NCBI RefSeq assembly: GCF_023973145.1
Contig: NZ_CP099546.1
Coordinates: forward strand, 930,001 to 994,000
From: Natronosalvus vescus
Lineage (GTDB): Archaea > Halobacteriota > Halobacteria > Halobacteriales > Natrialbaceae
Length of the DNA stretch: 64,000 bases
Direction of reading: 5' to 3'
In this document: in pieces, positions 53,004 through 63,066 of the stretch
Layout: every line of letters starts with the position of its first letter
How positions within the stretch are numbered: the stretch's first letter is position 1
Program-made: the position numbers and the translations under genes
Notes under the pieces: model-generated
Database searches by the model: none
What the model was told of the DNA's origin: nothing
Seen by the model: only the letters and a program-made list of their open reading frames with translations

Positions 53004-54260
53004 ATGACTGCGAACGCGAATCCATTCGAGAGCCTCCAGTCACAGATCGAGGACGCGGCGGTTCACCTCGACGTCGGCGACGACGTCATCGACCGGCTCA
53101 AACATCCAGAGCGCGTGCTCGAGACGAACCTGACGGTCGAACTCGACGACGGCTCACTCGAGCGGTTCAGAGCGTACCGATCGCAATTCAACGGTGATCG
53201 GGGGCCCTACAAGGGTGGGATCCGGTACCACCCCGGCGTCACCCGTGACGAGGTGAAAGCGCTGTCGGGCTGGATGGTCTACAAGTGCGCCGTCGTGAAC
53301 ATTCCTTACGGCGGCGGGAAAGGTGGCATCGTCATCGATCCTCGTGAATACTCCCAGGCCGAACTCGAGCGTATCACCCGTGCGTTCGCCACCGAGTTGC
53401 GGCCTTTTATCGGCGAGGATCGGGACATCCCTGCCCCGGACGTCAACACGGGCCAGCGGGAGATGAACTGGATCAAAGACACCTACGAAACGCTCGAGAA
53501 CACCACGTCGCCGGGGGTAATCACCGGGAAGGCGATCGAGTCCGGTGGCAGTTACGGGCGCGTCGAGGCGACCGGACGGTCGACGATGTTGACCGCGCGA
53601 GAGGCGTTCGACTACCTCGGGAAGGACATCGCGGGGGCGACGGTCGCCGTCCAGGGCTACGGTAACGCCGGCTGGATCGCCGCGAACCTCCTCGAGGAGA
53701 TTGGCGCGACCGTCGTCGCCGTCTCGGACTCGAGCGGAGCGATCTACGCCGAATCGGGGCTCGATACGCAGGCCGTTCGCTCGTTCAAGACTGATACCGG
53801 CACCGTCTCGGACTACGAGGATGCCGACGATGAGTTCTCGAACGAGGAGCTGTTGACCCTCGACGTCGATTTGCTGGTTCCCGCTGCGCTCGAGAACGCG
53901 ATCGACGAGGAACTGGCACACGACGTACAGGCGGACGTCATCGCCGAGGCGGCTAACGGCCCGCTGACACCTGGTGCAGACCGGGTGTTGGCCGAACAGG
54001 ATGTCCTCGTCATTCCGGACATTCTCGCCAACGCCGGTGGCGTCACCGTCTCGTACTTCGAGTGGGTACAGAATCGCCAGCGGTTTTACTGGAGCGAAGA
54101 GCGCGTCAACGAGGAACTCGAGACCCTCATCGTCGACGCCTTCGACGACCTGGTAGAGACCTACGAAACTCACGACATCGATACCTTCCGAACGGCTGCC
54201 TACGTCGTCGCCATCCAGCGGGTCGTCAACGCGTTCGAAGAAGGTGGCACGTTCCCCTGA
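53004..54260 (+). CDS. Glutamate dehydrogenase, second copy
   Basis: A 418-residue paralog of the dehydrogenase at 50682. Catalytic Lys lies in [18 protein letters not shown], nucleotide binding in [14 protein letters not shown]. The two copies differ in the dinucleotide motif, so they may prefer NAD and NADP or work in opposite directions. The gene starts 84 bp after the CitE-like gene on the same strand and may be co-transcribed. Confidence 0.96.
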   Translation: MTANANPFESLQSQIEDAAVHLDVGDDVIDRLKHPERVLETNLTVELDDGSLERFRAYRSQFNGDRGPYKGGIRYHPGVTRDEVKALSGWMVYKCAVVNIPYGGGKGGIVIDPREYSQAELERITRAFATELRPFIGEDRDIPAPDVNTGQREMNWIKDTYETLENTTSPGVITGKAIESGGSYGRVEATGRSTMLTAREAFDYLGKDIAGATVAVQGYGNAGWIAANLLEEIGATVVAVSDSSGAIYAESGLDTQAVRSFKTDTGTVSDYEDADDEFSNEELLTLDVDLLVPAALENAIDEELAHDVQADVIAEAANGPLTPGADRVLAEQDVLVIPDILANAGGVTVSYFEWVQNRQRFYWSEERVNEELETLIVDAFDDLVETYETHDIDTFRTAAYVVAIQRVVNAFEEGGTFP

Positions 54261-54515
54261 CGGTGACATCGACACCGGTCTCGAGGCGTGCGCGCGTGAT
54301 TTGGGGATGAACGCCCCCACCACGAACTCACTCACCACGTACGCCTCCACCACGACCGCGCACCTGGCTGCCAGGTCACGACGGCTTTTGTGACGGCTCG
54401 AGTCACTAGCTGGACGCCATCGGATGCTGTTCTCCCAGAGTGCGACAGCTGGCCACCCCGAGTTCGAACGCTCGCTCGCAAAACCGTCGAAAATCGAATT
54501 ACAGAAGGGCCGCGT

Positions 54516-54737
54516 TCAGGTCTCGATGCCTAACTCGGCGAACGACGGCGTCCGTTCGACGTCGTCACCACATTGTGGACACGAATCCATTTCGTCTGTG
54601 ATGTACGTCGTCGAACAATCAGAACACGTGTATAGCGGGGTTGGTTGGCGTTCTTTGGCATCCGACGGTTCCGATTCGGGACGCGAGTCTGCCACCGTAA
54701 ACAATTCAACTACCTGTCCGAGTATACGCGGTGCCAT
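54516..54737 (-). CDS. Small zinc-ribbon protein
   Basis: A 73-residue protein with two CxxC pairs in YTCSDCSTTYITDEMDSCPQCG, a rubredoxin- or zinc-ribbon-like knuckle, and the tail FAELGIET. The first 30 residues look unstructured. It stands alone. Function unknown; nucleic acid or protein binding is possible. Confidence 0.75.
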   Translation of the reverse strand: MAPRILGQVVELFTVADSRPESEPSDAKERQPTPLYTCSDCSTTYITDEMDSCPQCGDDVERTPSFAELGIET

Positions 54738-54834
54738 GTCTGCTCGATAGCATTGGCAACGGCCCGGTGCTTAAAGGCAGTGCTCGTTCACAGGGACTGC
54801 TACGATCACCGAGTGACGAGCACCGAACGACGAG

Positions 54835-55707
54835 CTACGAGAGGTGGCTCTCGAGTCGGTCGACGTACGACTCGTTGCCGACGTACACCGGCGTTCGCTG
54901 GTGGACGTCCGTCGGTTCGACCGCGAGCAAGGACTGCTCGCCGTCGCTCGAGCGCCCGCCAGCCTGTTCGACGATGTAGCCGATTGGGTTCCCCTCGAAC
55001 TGAAGACGCAACTTCCCTTCGGGGGCCGACTCGAGCGTCGGATACGCGAAGAGGCCGCCGTAGGTGAGCACCTGGTTGACGTCGCCGATCATCGCCCCGC
55101 CGTAGCGGAGTTTGAGTTCGTCTTCGATCTCTCGGACGTACCCTTCGACGTCCGCTGGCCAATCGGGCGTACGTCCCCCGACGCCGTAGACGACCGGTTC
55201 TGCGGGAAGTCGCACGTCTTCGCGAACGACGGTTCGTTCGCCGCCGCTCAACTCGTACTCCGTGACGCCGTCGTCGGTGGCCACCATCATCGTCGTGATC
55301 GGCCCGTAGAGGACGTAGGCGGCGGCGACGATGGCGTCACCACGAGCGGGCAACGGTTCGTCGTAGACGCCGACGATCGTTCCCATCACGTTGTTCGACT
55401 TGAGGTTCGAGGAGCCATCCAGGGGGTCGACGGCGACGGCCAGGCCTGGCTCGAGGCTCCCGCAATCGTGACAGTCGTCCTCCTCCTCGCTCGCGTACTG
55501 GACGACGCCGTCGATCGACGACAGCCGCTTTCGGAGGAGCTGGTCGGCCCAGACGTCGGCCTCGAGCTGGGTCTCTCCGCTCGGATTCTCCTCGTCGACG
55601 GGGACGCGACGGCCGATGAGCCCCTGACGGATCTCCGTGGCCGTGTAGGCGACGGTGCCGAAGATCGAGTCGACGGTCTCGTCGATCGAGGGAAGCGAGG
55701 CGGACAT
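54835..55707 (-). CDS. fbp: Fructose-1,6-bisphosphatase, class I
   Basis: The 290-residue phosphatase of gluconeogenesis. The metal and phosphate motif [16 protein letters not shown] is diagnostic, with upstream QYASEEEDD supplying the metal Glu and the C-terminal [21 protein letters not shown] closing the site. Cys pair in DCHDCGS is a local feature. Its start is 2 bp after the aldolase stop, so the two genes form an operon. Confidence 0.94.
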   Translation of the reverse strand: MSASLPSIDETVDSIFGTVAYTATEIRQGLIGRRVPVDEENPSGETQLEADVWADQLLRKRLSSIDGVVQYASEEEDDCHDCGSLEPGLAVAVDPLDGSSNLKSNNVMGTIVGVYDEPLPARGDAIVAAAYVLYGPITTMMVATDDGVTEYELSGGERTVVREDVRLPAEPVVYGVGGRTPDWPADVEGYVREIEDELKLRYGGAMIGDVNQVLTYGGLFAYPTLESAPEGKLRLQFEGNPIGYIVEQAGGRSSDGEQSLLAVEPTDVHQRTPVYVGNESYVDRLESHLS

Positions 55708-55709
55708 GA

Positions 55710-56498
55710 TCAGGACTGGATGGCGGCGTCGGCAGTTTCGCCCCCGTAGATGACCTTCTCCAGGGCGTCGAGGATCTCTTCTGGGTTCTCACGCTGCCAA
55801 ACGTTTCGGCCTACCGCGAGCCCCTTCCCGCCGGCGTTGGTGTGGGCTTCGACCGTCGAGAGGAACTCGTAATCGTCGACCTTCGAGCCGCCGCTCATGA
55901 CGACTTTCATGTCGCCGGCACATTTGACGGCGTGAGCCATCGCTTCCGGATCCCCGGGGTACTTCACTTTCGCGATGTCGGCACCGAGCTCGAGCGCCAG
56001 GCGGGTGGCGTAGGAGATGGTCGACGGTTTGGTGTCGTTTTTCAGCCCTTGTCCGCGCGGGTACGACCACATGACGACGGGGAGGTCGTACTCGCGGGCG
56101 GCCTCCTGCACCTCGCGGAACTCTTCGGCCATCTCGACCTCGTTGTTCGAGCCACCGTACAGCGTGAAGCCGACGGCGTCGGCACCGATTTCGGCGGCGT
56201 AGTCGACCGAGCAGTTGATCGCGGAGTCGGGTTCGCCCATCCAGAGGTTGGAGGTACCGTTGAGTTTCACGAGGAGGTTGACGTCGTCCTCGTAGCTCGG
56301 GTAGTAGCCCTCGGCGATCCCCTTTTGGACGGCGATACAGGTGACGGCGTCGTGGGTCGCGGTTTCGAACACTTCGGCCGGGTCGAGTTTGTCCGGTACG
56401 TCTTTGAAGTCGACCGGCCCGTGCTCGAGACCGTGATCCATCGCCAGAATCAGGCTGCTTCCGTCGCGAACGATCGGTGAGTCGTCGATTGGTCGCAT
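55710..56498 (-). CDS. Class I fructose-bisphosphate aldolase (DhnA type)
   Basis: A 262-residue TIM-barrel aldolase. [14 protein letters not shown] is the family start, MWSYPRGQG holds Tyr of the acid-base pair, and AKVKYPGDP contains the Schiff-base Lys. The same family includes the ADTH synthase of the archaeal shikimate route; the adjacent fbp gene argues for a gluconeogenic aldolase. ATG 56498 lies about 25 nt after a TATA-like box. Confidence 0.92.
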   Translation of the reverse strand: MRPIDDSPIVRDGSSLILAMDHGLEHGPVDFKDVPDKLDPAEVFETATHDAVTCIAVQKGIAEGYYPSYEDDVNLLVKLNGTSNLWMGEPDSAINCSVDYAAEIGADAVGFTLYGGSNNEVEMAEEFREVQEAAREYDLPVVMWSYPRGQGLKNDTKPSTISYATRLALELGADIAKVKYPGDPEAMAHAVKCAGDMKVVMSGGSKVDDYEFLSTVEAHTNAGGKGLAVGRNVWQRENPEEILDALEKVIYGGETADAAIQS

Positions 56499-56520
56499 CT
56501 GTCTGACTCTCCACCATCTT

Positions 56521-56531
56521 CCCATATATGA
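56521..56531 (-). promoter_or_regulatory. TATA-like box of the aldolase-fbp operon
   Basis: On the minus strand the bases read CATATATGGG and flanks, about 25-30 nt before ATG 56498. This would give a leaderless mRNA for both genes. Confidence 0.5.
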
Positions 56532-56967
56532 TTGGCGGTGTTATCAGCTGAAAAATACTTTCTCGAGTAGTAAATTGTGTGGGTAGCGGGCTCGAGAAGG
56601 GGTGACCGAGTGTCACACTGTTCGGCTTCTGTGAATGTGACAGGTGCTTCGGGGGGTCGAGGGTTGCTGCGATACGACTGCGTTGAAACCCGTAGCTATT
56701 GCTGGATGGTGACTTCTACCATGTCCGGTGTGTTGGATTCGTACTGTGGCGGAGATCCGCGCGACGGGCAACAACGTCACGATGACGGCTCCGACGCCAA
56801 CTCCGGGACACATGACGTTTTCGGTGGTCGTCTTCGTCCGCAGTGAACTCTCTGGAGGTTCGGCGGAAATGTAGTGTTAGTTTACGTTGGTTCGACCACG
56901 TACCGAAGCATCGACGACCCAGTAGATCGCGGCGAGGCACGCTGATTTGTACGTTGGCCAGATGACA

Positions 56968-56977
56968 AATTTTTATT
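56968..56977 (+). promoter_or_regulatory. TATA box of the 62-residue membrane protein
   Basis: AATTTTTATT lies 24-33 nt before ATG 57001 and supports this start. Confidence 0.55.
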
Positions 56978-57000
56978 CACTACGTTTGGTTATTGTGCCT

Positions 57001-57189
57001 ATGGAACGAAGCACCGAAGCACCGTACGGAGCACATCTCCGTTCGATTCGATCCGCCATATCTGCTCTAGCGGTAGCGGTTTTAGCCCAGCCCCTGCTAA
57101 TGGCTGACGAATACTATGGGTTCTTCCTGTTTCTCGTCACACTCGTGCTCATCGTCCACTCGTTCGTACCGACGTTAATGCGCTCGTAA
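57001..57189 (+). CDS. Small two-helix membrane protein
   Basis: A 62-residue protein: a polar start (MERSTEAPYGAHLRSIRS), a first hydrophobic segment ISALAVAVLAQPLLMA and a second GFFLFLVTLVLIVHSFV, then PTLMRS. It resembles other tiny haloarchaeal membrane proteins without known role. The ATG at 57001 is favoured over 56947 because of the TATA box. Confidence 0.65.
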   Translation: MERSTEAPYGAHLRSIRSAISALAVAVLAQPLLMADEYYGFFLFLVTLVLIVHSFVPTLMRS

Positions 57190-57331
57190 CACCCTGGTGT
57201 GGTTCTCGGAGGCGAATCCCTGGGTTCCCGACACGGAATCGAACACTACTCGATATACTCGTTGTAAACACTGCCAGAATAGGCGAGCGTTGAGACACTC
57301 GGTGTGGGAATGTTGGTCTCTGTCGGCGAAC

Positions 57332-57898
57332 TCAATCGACGAGCTCTCGAGCCGCGTGTCGCCACGTCCGGACGTGTAACACGCTCAGATCGAGCACCTT
57401 CGCGACTTCCGTGGCGTTGATCGTCGCGAGTCGCTCGGCGGAATTGATGCCGGCTTCACCGAGCGTCTCGGCCTTTTCGGGGCTGACGCCGGTCACCTTC
57501 GTCACCGGCGTGGGCCGTGGCCAGGGACGTTCGCCGTCATCGTCCGACTCGTTGTCGGTCGTTCGAGAGGACGTCCACTCGAACGCCTGCCAGGTCTCGT
57601 CGGCGCTGGCGGCCACCCACTCTCGTTCGGCGTCGCCCAGTCCGCGTACCTCGCTCGAGCGCCGGGTGAGGTCGCCGTCGGTTTCGAACGACCAGGGGAG
57701 CGACCACTGCCGGCGAAGGGCGTCAGCGGCCGCTTCGTCGACGCCCGCATCCAGCAACATCCGGTACGAACAGTCCCGTCTCGAGACGACCGCCGGGTCG
57801 ATGCCTGCCTCCTCGAGCGCCTCGCGGTGACGATCCTCGAGGAGACCACCGTGCCTGCCCGTCGTTTCGACCACGTTTTCCTTACTCACCCAATTCAC
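57332..57898 (-). CDS. DUF7409-like helix-hairpin-helix protein
   Basis: A 188-residue acidic protein. The C-terminal half (VTKVTGVSPEKAETLGEAGINSAERLATINATEVA, about 130-165) is a helix-hairpin-helix domain like that in DNA repair factors; the N-terminal AGIDPAVVSRRDCSYRMLLDAGVDE reads like a second, weaker copy. It matches a haloarchaeal family recalled as DUF7409. The start is GTG 57898 or GTG 57889. It may bind DNA. Confidence 0.75.
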   Translation of the reverse strand: MNWVSKENVVETTGRHGGLLEDRHREALEEAGIDPAVVSRRDCSYRMLLDAGVDEAAADALRRQWSLPWSFETDGDLTRRSSEVRGLGDAEREWVAASADETWQAFEWTSSRTTDNESDDDGERPWPRPTPVTKVTGVSPEKAETLGEAGINSAERLATINATEVAKVLDLSVLHVRTWRHAARELVD

Positions 57899-58113
57899 CG
57901 AATTAGGTATATCTCTGCAGCCGACACCTTGAATGTTCCCCCTCGAAAATCGCTATCCGGTTCGACGTCTGACGCGTTCGTCGGCCGTTGCTGATTGCAC
58001 TCGCTCGCTGCTCGTTGCACTCGTGTTCGTCGCCGTCTGTGGGTTACACTCACTGCGTAGGAGACCAACCGGGCATCGCTACACTTACCAGTAAATCGCC
58101 AGTACAGTCGGCC

Positions 58114-58968
58114 ATGGTACGCCAGGATATCGATCGCATCGGCGTCGTCGGTGCCGGCACGATGGGCAGCGGCATCGCACAGGTTGCGGCCACCATGGGC
58201 TACGACGTGGTCATTCGCGACATCGAGACTGACTTCGTCGAACGCGGTTTCGAGACGATCACCGATAGCCTCGAGCGATTCGCGAGCAAGGACGCGCTCC
58301 CGGACGACCCGGAGACGATCCGCGGGCGAATCACGGGGACGACGCAGTTGGCCGACCTCGCCGACTGCGACCTCGTCGTCGAGGCCGCCCTCGAGGACAT
58401 GGCCGTCAAACAGGACGTCTTCCAGGGCCTCGAGGCCCACTGCGACGACGACGTGTTGCTGGCCACCAACACCAGCACGCTCTCGATTACCTCGATCGCC
58501 GCGCCGCTCGAGCACCCAGAGCGCGTCGTCGGCCTCCACTTCATGAACCCGGTACCGATCATGGAGGGCGTCGAAATCGTCGTCGGCGAGAAGACGAGCG
58601 ACGAGGCGACGGCGCTGGCACACGAGATCGCCGAGGATCTCGGGAAGACGACCTGGGAGTCCGACGACAAACCCGGCTTCGTCACCAACCGAATCCTGAT
58701 GCCCTGGATCAACGAAGGGATCCGGGCTTTCGACGAAGGCGTCGCGAGCAAGGAAGACATCGACGCGGGGATGGAACTCGGGACGAACGTCCCGATGGGA
58801 CCGCTGACGCTCGCCGACCACATCGGCCTCGACGTCTGCCTCCACGCCTCCGAGACGATGTACGAGGAACTCGGTGACCGCTACAAGCCTGCCTACCTGC
58901 TCAAACGGAAGGTCGAAGCGGGCGATCTCGGCAAGAAGACCGGGAAGGGCTTCTACGAGTACGACTGA
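58114..58968 (+). CDS. 3-hydroxyacyl-CoA dehydrogenase
   Basis: A 284-residue NAD-dependent enzyme of beta-oxidation or the butyryl route. The Rossmann motif GAGTMGSGIAQVAA, NTSTLSITSIAAPL and the active-site LHFMNPVPIM with the catalytic His, plus KPGFVTNRILMPWINE, are clear. It is the stand-alone type without an enoyl-CoA hydratase domain. Start at ATG 58114 gives MVRQDIDRIGVVGAG. The acyl-CoA dehydrogenase at 61333 could share the pathway. Confidence 0.95.
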   Translation: MVRQDIDRIGVVGAGTMGSGIAQVAATMGYDVVIRDIETDFVERGFETITDSLERFASKDALPDDPETIRGRITGTTQLADLADCDLVVEAALEDMAVKQDVFQGLEAHCDDDVLLATNTSTLSITSIAAPLEHPERVVGLHFMNPVPIMEGVEIVVGEKTSDEATALAHEIAEDLGKTTWESDDKPGFVTNRILMPWINEGIRAFDEGVASKEDIDAGMELGTNVPMGPLTLADHIGLDVCLHASETMYEELGDRYKPAYLLKRKVEAGDLGKKTGKGFYEYD

Positions 58969-59061
58969 CAGGCACGACTCTCGAGTCGAGTCCCCTCGAG
59001 CGAGGTGGGTTTCCCTCGACGGGACAGATACACTCTCTACCCTCGAGCACAGACGTACTGC

Positions 59062-59493
59062 ATGGACGTTTCGGTTCTGGACACGACGATCGAACTCGAC
59101 GAGTCGGTGATCGCCGACCCACCCGCCGACGTTCGGTCACAGGTTCGCGAATACGAGCGTGGGGAACGACGATCCTTCGACCTCGAGGTCGCCTTCCCCG
59201 CGGGAACAACGGGTGACGTGATGGCCGCGATGCTCGAGATCCCTTACGGCGAGACGCGGACGTACGGTGAACTCGCAGCCGCGCTCGAGACGGCCCCCAT
59301 CGCCGTTGGGCAAGCGTGTGCCCGCAATCCCGTCCCGCTGGTGGTTCCGTGCCATCGCGTGGTCGGCAGTGACGGCAGCCTCAACGGCTACTCCAGCGGA
59401 GACGGCGTCCCGACGAAGCGACGATTGCTGGATCTCGAGGCGCAGGTTGCGGGGACGGAACCAGTGCAGACGCGGTTGGTCGATGACCGTTGA
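59062..59493 (+). CDS. ogt: Methylated-DNA--protein-cysteine methyltransferase
   Basis: A 143-residue DNA repair protein that transfers O6-alkyl groups from guanine to itself. The active-site PVPLVVPCHRVVGSDG holds the acceptor Cys, and IPYGETRTYGELAAAL is the recognition helix region, with Arg finger candidates. ATG 59062 gives MDVSVLDTTIELDES. The N-terminal domain is short, as in minimal archaeal forms. Confidence 0.94.
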   Translation: MDVSVLDTTIELDESVIADPPADVRSQVREYERGERRSFDLEVAFPAGTTGDVMAAMLEIPYGETRTYGELAAALETAPIAVGQACARNPVPLVVPCHRVVGSDGSLNGYSSGDGVPTKRRLLDLEAQVAGTEPVQTRLVDDR

Positions 59494-59640
59494 CACGTTC
59501 GGTGTTCTGGATCCGTAGTCGTTCTCGTGGTTCTCGAAATTGCTTCCAATCGTCTCAGCGAGTCTCGAAAAAGCTGCCCATCTCCCCGGCCACTCGAGCG
59601 CACCCTCGACTTTTTATCAGTCGACACGAATGTTCGGCCG

Positions 59641-60093
59641 ATGCCCTCCATCAACACGTTCAGCCGTCGAACGCTCGTCGGCGCTGGCCTCGGTGGGGTC
59701 GGTGCCCTGCTCACTGGCAGCATCGCCTGGAACCAGTACGCGAGGCGCAACTACCTGACCGTTCCCACCCTCTCCGCGAGAAACGCCTCCGAAGAACCAG
59801 TAACGCTCACAGTCGACGTCGGCATTGACCTCGAGGAGCCACGGACGAGCACGCACCGGCTCGAGGCAGCCGGGCTCGAGGACGGAGCGAACGAAACCTA
59901 CATCACCGGCCCCTGGATCAAACGCGCACGGCTGTGGGCGATTCGGGCGGTGGCGGGCGAGGAGACGCTCGTCCTCTCGAATTCGGAACTGAACGACCGG
60001 GCAAATACCAGGTGGGGAGCCGACGCCATCGAGGTCACGATCGTCGTCACCGCCGATGGGGGCCTCGAGAGCGAGGTCGCCGCGGTGGAGTAG
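59641..60093 (+). CDS. Tat-exported or membrane-tethered haloarchaeal protein
   Basis: A 150-residue protein with an N-terminal SRRTLVGAGLGGVGALLTGS signal of twin-Arg type, lacking a lipobox cysteine, so it is either cleaved or stays as an anchor. The rest is a predicted beta-rich domain (SEEPVTLTVDVGIDLEEPR and AIEVTIVVTADGG) with no family I recognise. Confidence 0.7.
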   Translation: MPSINTFSRRTLVGAGLGGVGALLTGSIAWNQYARRNYLTVPTLSARNASEEPVTLTVDVGIDLEEPRTSTHRLEAAGLEDGANETYITGPWIKRARLWAIRAVAGEETLVLSNSELNDRANTRWGADAIEVTIVVTADGGLESEVAAVE

Positions 60094-60150
60094 TCACTGC
60101 TCGATGACTGCTGGGCACCAACGCAGAAAAGTGGGCCAACGGCTATCGTT

Positions 60151-61197
60151 TCACTGATGAAGCGGCTTCTCCGACATCTCGCTACGCAACTCCTCGAGCG
60201 CCGATCGCGAGATATCTTCCTCGAAGTGCTGGATGACGGCGAACACCTCCGCCCGTGAGATCTTGACGTTCCCCTCGCGGATGACGTCCTCGGGTCGCTC
60301 TCGAAGCTCTCGAAGCGTCCCGACGGCGAGCAGGTAAGGAATCGCCCACGCCGACAGCGTGTTGCCGTGGCGTTCCGGCAGCACCTCGAGGTACTGCTGA
60401 GCGTCGTCGAGATATCCCTCCGCGCGGCCGGTCACGCGCTTGATCACGTTCGTGACGCCGCTGTGGTGATCCTCGTCGGTCACCGCTTCGACGGCGACGT
60501 CCTCTTCTGCGAGCCACTCCGCCGGCAGGTAGACGTTGTTCTCCTCGTGATAGTCCGCCTCGACGTCTTTGGCTATATTGACCAGCTGGAGGAGTAACGC
60601 GAACGACCGGGCGTTGTTCCGTAACGTCTCCGCCCGATCCGGCGACGTGCCGCGGGCGACGAGACCCGTAATGAGTGTTCCAACTGTCCCGGCCGCGTAC
60701 CAGCAGTACTCCTCGAGTTCCTCGAGCGTCTGCAGCCGAAGTCCGCCCTCGTCTGCGTAGCGAGCGGTGAACATCGCCATCCCGTCGACGAGTTCGCGAA
60801 CGGGTTCGCGCATGATCTCGCGTGGTTCCGCCTCGAGCGATTCGAACGTTCGAACCACTCGTGGCGTCTGGGCGACGACTTCCCAGTCGCTCGTGCGTTC
60901 GTCCGGGATCCACGGCTCGACGTCATCGAGGAACGCCTCGGCGTCGAGGTCGCTGGACGGATCGAGCACGTCGTCGTAGGCTTCGAGCAAGGTCGTCTGT
61001 TCGGCCGGCGGGATGTGGCCGGCGTCCTCGATGGTGTCCGCGATCCGGCAGAGGAGATATCCCAGGCAGATATGGCGTGCCATCGGTTCCTCCAGTCGAT
61101 CGATCGTGATCGAGAAGGTGCGTGAGACGCCGTGTACGGCCTCATAACACCACTCGAGGTCGGCGTCAGTAGTTGCGGAGGGTTGGCCCGTAGTCAT
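60151..61197 (-). CDS. Squalene/phytoene synthase family enzyme
   Basis: A 348-residue head-to-head prenyl synthase. The two Asp-rich motifs are DTIEDA (early, near residue 53) and NIAKDVEADYHEENNVYLP (near 210), which bind the Mg-diphosphate. The start HGVSRTFSITIDRLEEP is the usual signature. It likely joins two farnesyl diphosphates to squalene, though phytoene synthase is possible. No carotenoid genes are adjacent. Confidence 0.9.
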   Translation of the reverse strand: MTTGQPSATTDADLEWCYEAVHGVSRTFSITIDRLEEPMARHICLGYLLCRIADTIEDAGHIPPAEQTTLLEAYDDVLDPSSDLDAEAFLDDVEPWIPDERTSDWEVVAQTPRVVRTFESLEAEPREIMREPVRELVDGMAMFTARYADEGGLRLQTLEELEEYCWYAAGTVGTLITGLVARGTSPDRAETLRNNARSFALLLQLVNIAKDVEADYHEENNVYLPAEWLAEEDVAVEAVTDEDHHSGVTNVIKRVTGRAEGYLDDAQQYLEVLPERHGNTLSAWAIPYLLAVGTLRELRERPEDVIREGNVKISRAEVFAVIQHFEEDISRSALEELRSEMSEKPLHQ

Positions 61198-61332
61198 CTA
61201 TCGTGTTCTATTAGAGGTCATTCCGGAAAAACACCGCGGTCGCGGTCGATGCTACCCGGGATCCGACGCGCGAGGTAGTGGAATCGATCTGCGTATAACA
61301 ATAATAAAGGTGCGTCCGGCGAATTTCCACAC

Positions 61333-62475
61333 ATGGACTTCAGTCTCTCACCCGAGCAGGCCCAGATTCGCGACATGGTCGCGGAGTTCGTCGACGAGGA
61401 GGTCGTCCCCGTCGCGAGCGAGATCGACCACGACGACGAGTTCCCCGCCGACCTCGTCGAACAGATGGGCGAGTTGGGGCTCATGGGCATGCCGTTCCCC
61501 GAGGAGTACGGCGGTGCTGGCCTCGATTATCACTCCTATGCCATCGGTATCGAGGAGATTTCCCGGGGTTCGGGTGGCCTGGGAACCGTCGTTGCCGCGC
61601 ACATCTCGCTCGCGGGGAACATGCTCTACGAGTTCGGTGACGAATCTCAGAAAGAGACCTATCTGACGCCGCTGGCCGAGGGCACCGACATCGGCGCGTT
61701 CGCGCTCTCGGAGGCAGGTGCCGGCAGTGACGTTCCCTCGATGACCACGACGGCCGAACGAGACGGGGACGAGTACGTCATCAACGGTAACAAACTCTGG
61801 ATCTCGAACGGCTCGGTCGCCGACACCGTCACTGTCTTCGCCAAAACCGACCCCGACGCCGGCAACCGCGGCATCTCCTCGTTCGTCGTCCGTCCCGAGG
61901 AGGACGACGGCTTCTTGGTCGAAGGCACCGAGGACAAACTGGGCGACAAGGGCTGTCCGACCGCAGAGTTGCGCTTCGACGACCTTCGAATCCCCGCCGA
62001 CCGTCGCCTCGGCGAGGAGGGCGACGGCTTCATCCACGCGCTGAAGACGCTCAACGGCGGCCGCATCACCATCGCCGCCCGCGGCGTCGGCATCGCTCGA
62101 GCGGCCTTCGACGAGGCTCGCTCCTACGCCACCGAGCGCGAACAGTTCGGTCAGCCGATCGGGGACTTCCAGGCGATCAAGCACAAGATCGCCGACATGG
62201 ACACGAAGATCCAGGCCGCGAAGCTGTTGATGCACAACGCTGCCGACAACAAGATCCGGGGCGAGGACTACATCACCGAGGCCGCCCAGGCGAAACTCTA
62301 CGCCAGCGAAGTCTCCCGCGAGGTCGCAAACGAGGGCATCCAGATCCACGGCGGCTACGGCTACACGAAGGACTTCCCGGCCGAGCGCTTCTACCGCGAC
62401 GCCAAACTCAACGAGATCTACGAGGGTACGAGCGAGATTCTGCGGAATACGATCGGCGATCGCCTGCTCGACTGA
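61333..62475 (+). CDS. Acyl-CoA dehydrogenase
   Basis: A 380-residue flavoenzyme. The FAD and substrate loops FALSEAGAGSDVPS and LWISNGSVADTVTVFA and the C-terminal YGYTKDFPAERFYRDAKLNEIYEGTSEI, with the catalytic Glu in IYEGTSE, are all there. It oxidises short- or medium-chain acyl-CoA and passes electrons to ETF. The ATG 61333 is the family start MDFSLSPEQAQIR. Confidence 0.96.
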   Translation: MDFSLSPEQAQIRDMVAEFVDEEVVPVASEIDHDDEFPADLVEQMGELGLMGMPFPEEYGGAGLDYHSYAIGIEEISRGSGGLGTVVAAHISLAGNMLYEFGDESQKETYLTPLAEGTDIGAFALSEAGAGSDVPSMTTTAERDGDEYVINGNKLWISNGSVADTVTVFAKTDPDAGNRGISSFVVRPEEDDGFLVEGTEDKLGDKGCPTAELRFDDLRIPADRRLGEEGDGFIHALKTLNGGRITIAARGVGIARAAFDEARSYATEREQFGQPIGDFQAIKHKIADMDTKIQAAKLLMHNAADNKIRGEDYITEAAQAKLYASEVSREVANEGIQIHGGYGYTKDFPAERFYRDAKLNEIYEGTSEILRNTIGDRLLD

Positions 62476-62534
62476 GCGGCTCCGTGAACTTGCTTTCTGG
62501 TCGGTGTCCTCGATATTCGTCTTCTCGAGACTCC

Positions 62535-62822
62535 TTACTCAGCACCTTCCTCGAGACACTCCCGCACCCACGAGCCGTGTCCGCGGACACGGTCTTCGCC
62601 GGCCTGGCTCAGCCGATAGACGTCGTGGAGACCCTGGACGTCCTTCTCGACGAACCCGGCCTTCACGAGCGCCGAGAGCGATCCATAGAACGCCTTCGGC
62701 TCGATTCGCTCGTCGTAGTGGGACTCGAGGGCCGATTTGAGTTCTTGGCCGCGTGCCTCGTCCATCGCGGCGAGTAGAAAACAGATGTCGCGCCGTCGTC
62801 CACTTTGCAGCCACCGTGTCAT
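62535..62822 (-). CDS. PadR-like winged-helix regulator
   Basis: A 95-residue protein with a winged helix: RDICFLLAAMDEARGQELKSAL, then FYGSLSALVKAGFVEKDV and YRLSQAGEDRV. This is the compact PadR-like layout common in haloarchaea, acting as a dimeric transcription factor. It is convergent with the acyl-CoA dehydrogenase. The target is unknown. Confidence 0.82.
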   Translation of the reverse strand: MTRWLQSGRRRDICFLLAAMDEARGQELKSALESHYDERIEPKAFYGSLSALVKAGFVEKDVQGLHDVYRLSQAGEDRVRGHGSWVRECLEEGAE

Positions 62823-63066
62823 GGGTCGTGATTCGGCCGTCGAGGCTACAGTCGTTTCGGTCGCCTCCTGAGCGAGAGACTGAGGTTTGTAGTAACAACT
62901 GAAACGGTTTTACACTGATCGCCGACACGTCTGGCGATCGGGTGTACAATGACGTGCAGTGGCTACTATACAGTCGAGATGGCCGTCCTCGCGCTCCATT
63001 GGTCTCAATGTGAGTCTTTGAGAATTGGATCTTCTATTTATATGGATCGCAGACTTCGTTACCTCC

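Larger units (their letters stand above)
56499..57000. other. 502-bp gap without a supported gene
   Basis: It holds the probable promoter of the aldolase at its left end and that of the small membrane protein at its right end. In between I see only a few unsupported short frames; one minus-strand frame (56613-56813) has a hydrophobic start but no family features. Confidence 0.5.

Noticed and set aside
56613-56813. Minus-strand frame with a hydrophobic start, considered as a pilin-like protein
   Set aside because: It lacks the conserved pilin N-terminal motif and a proper promoter; the later part is His/Arg-rich.
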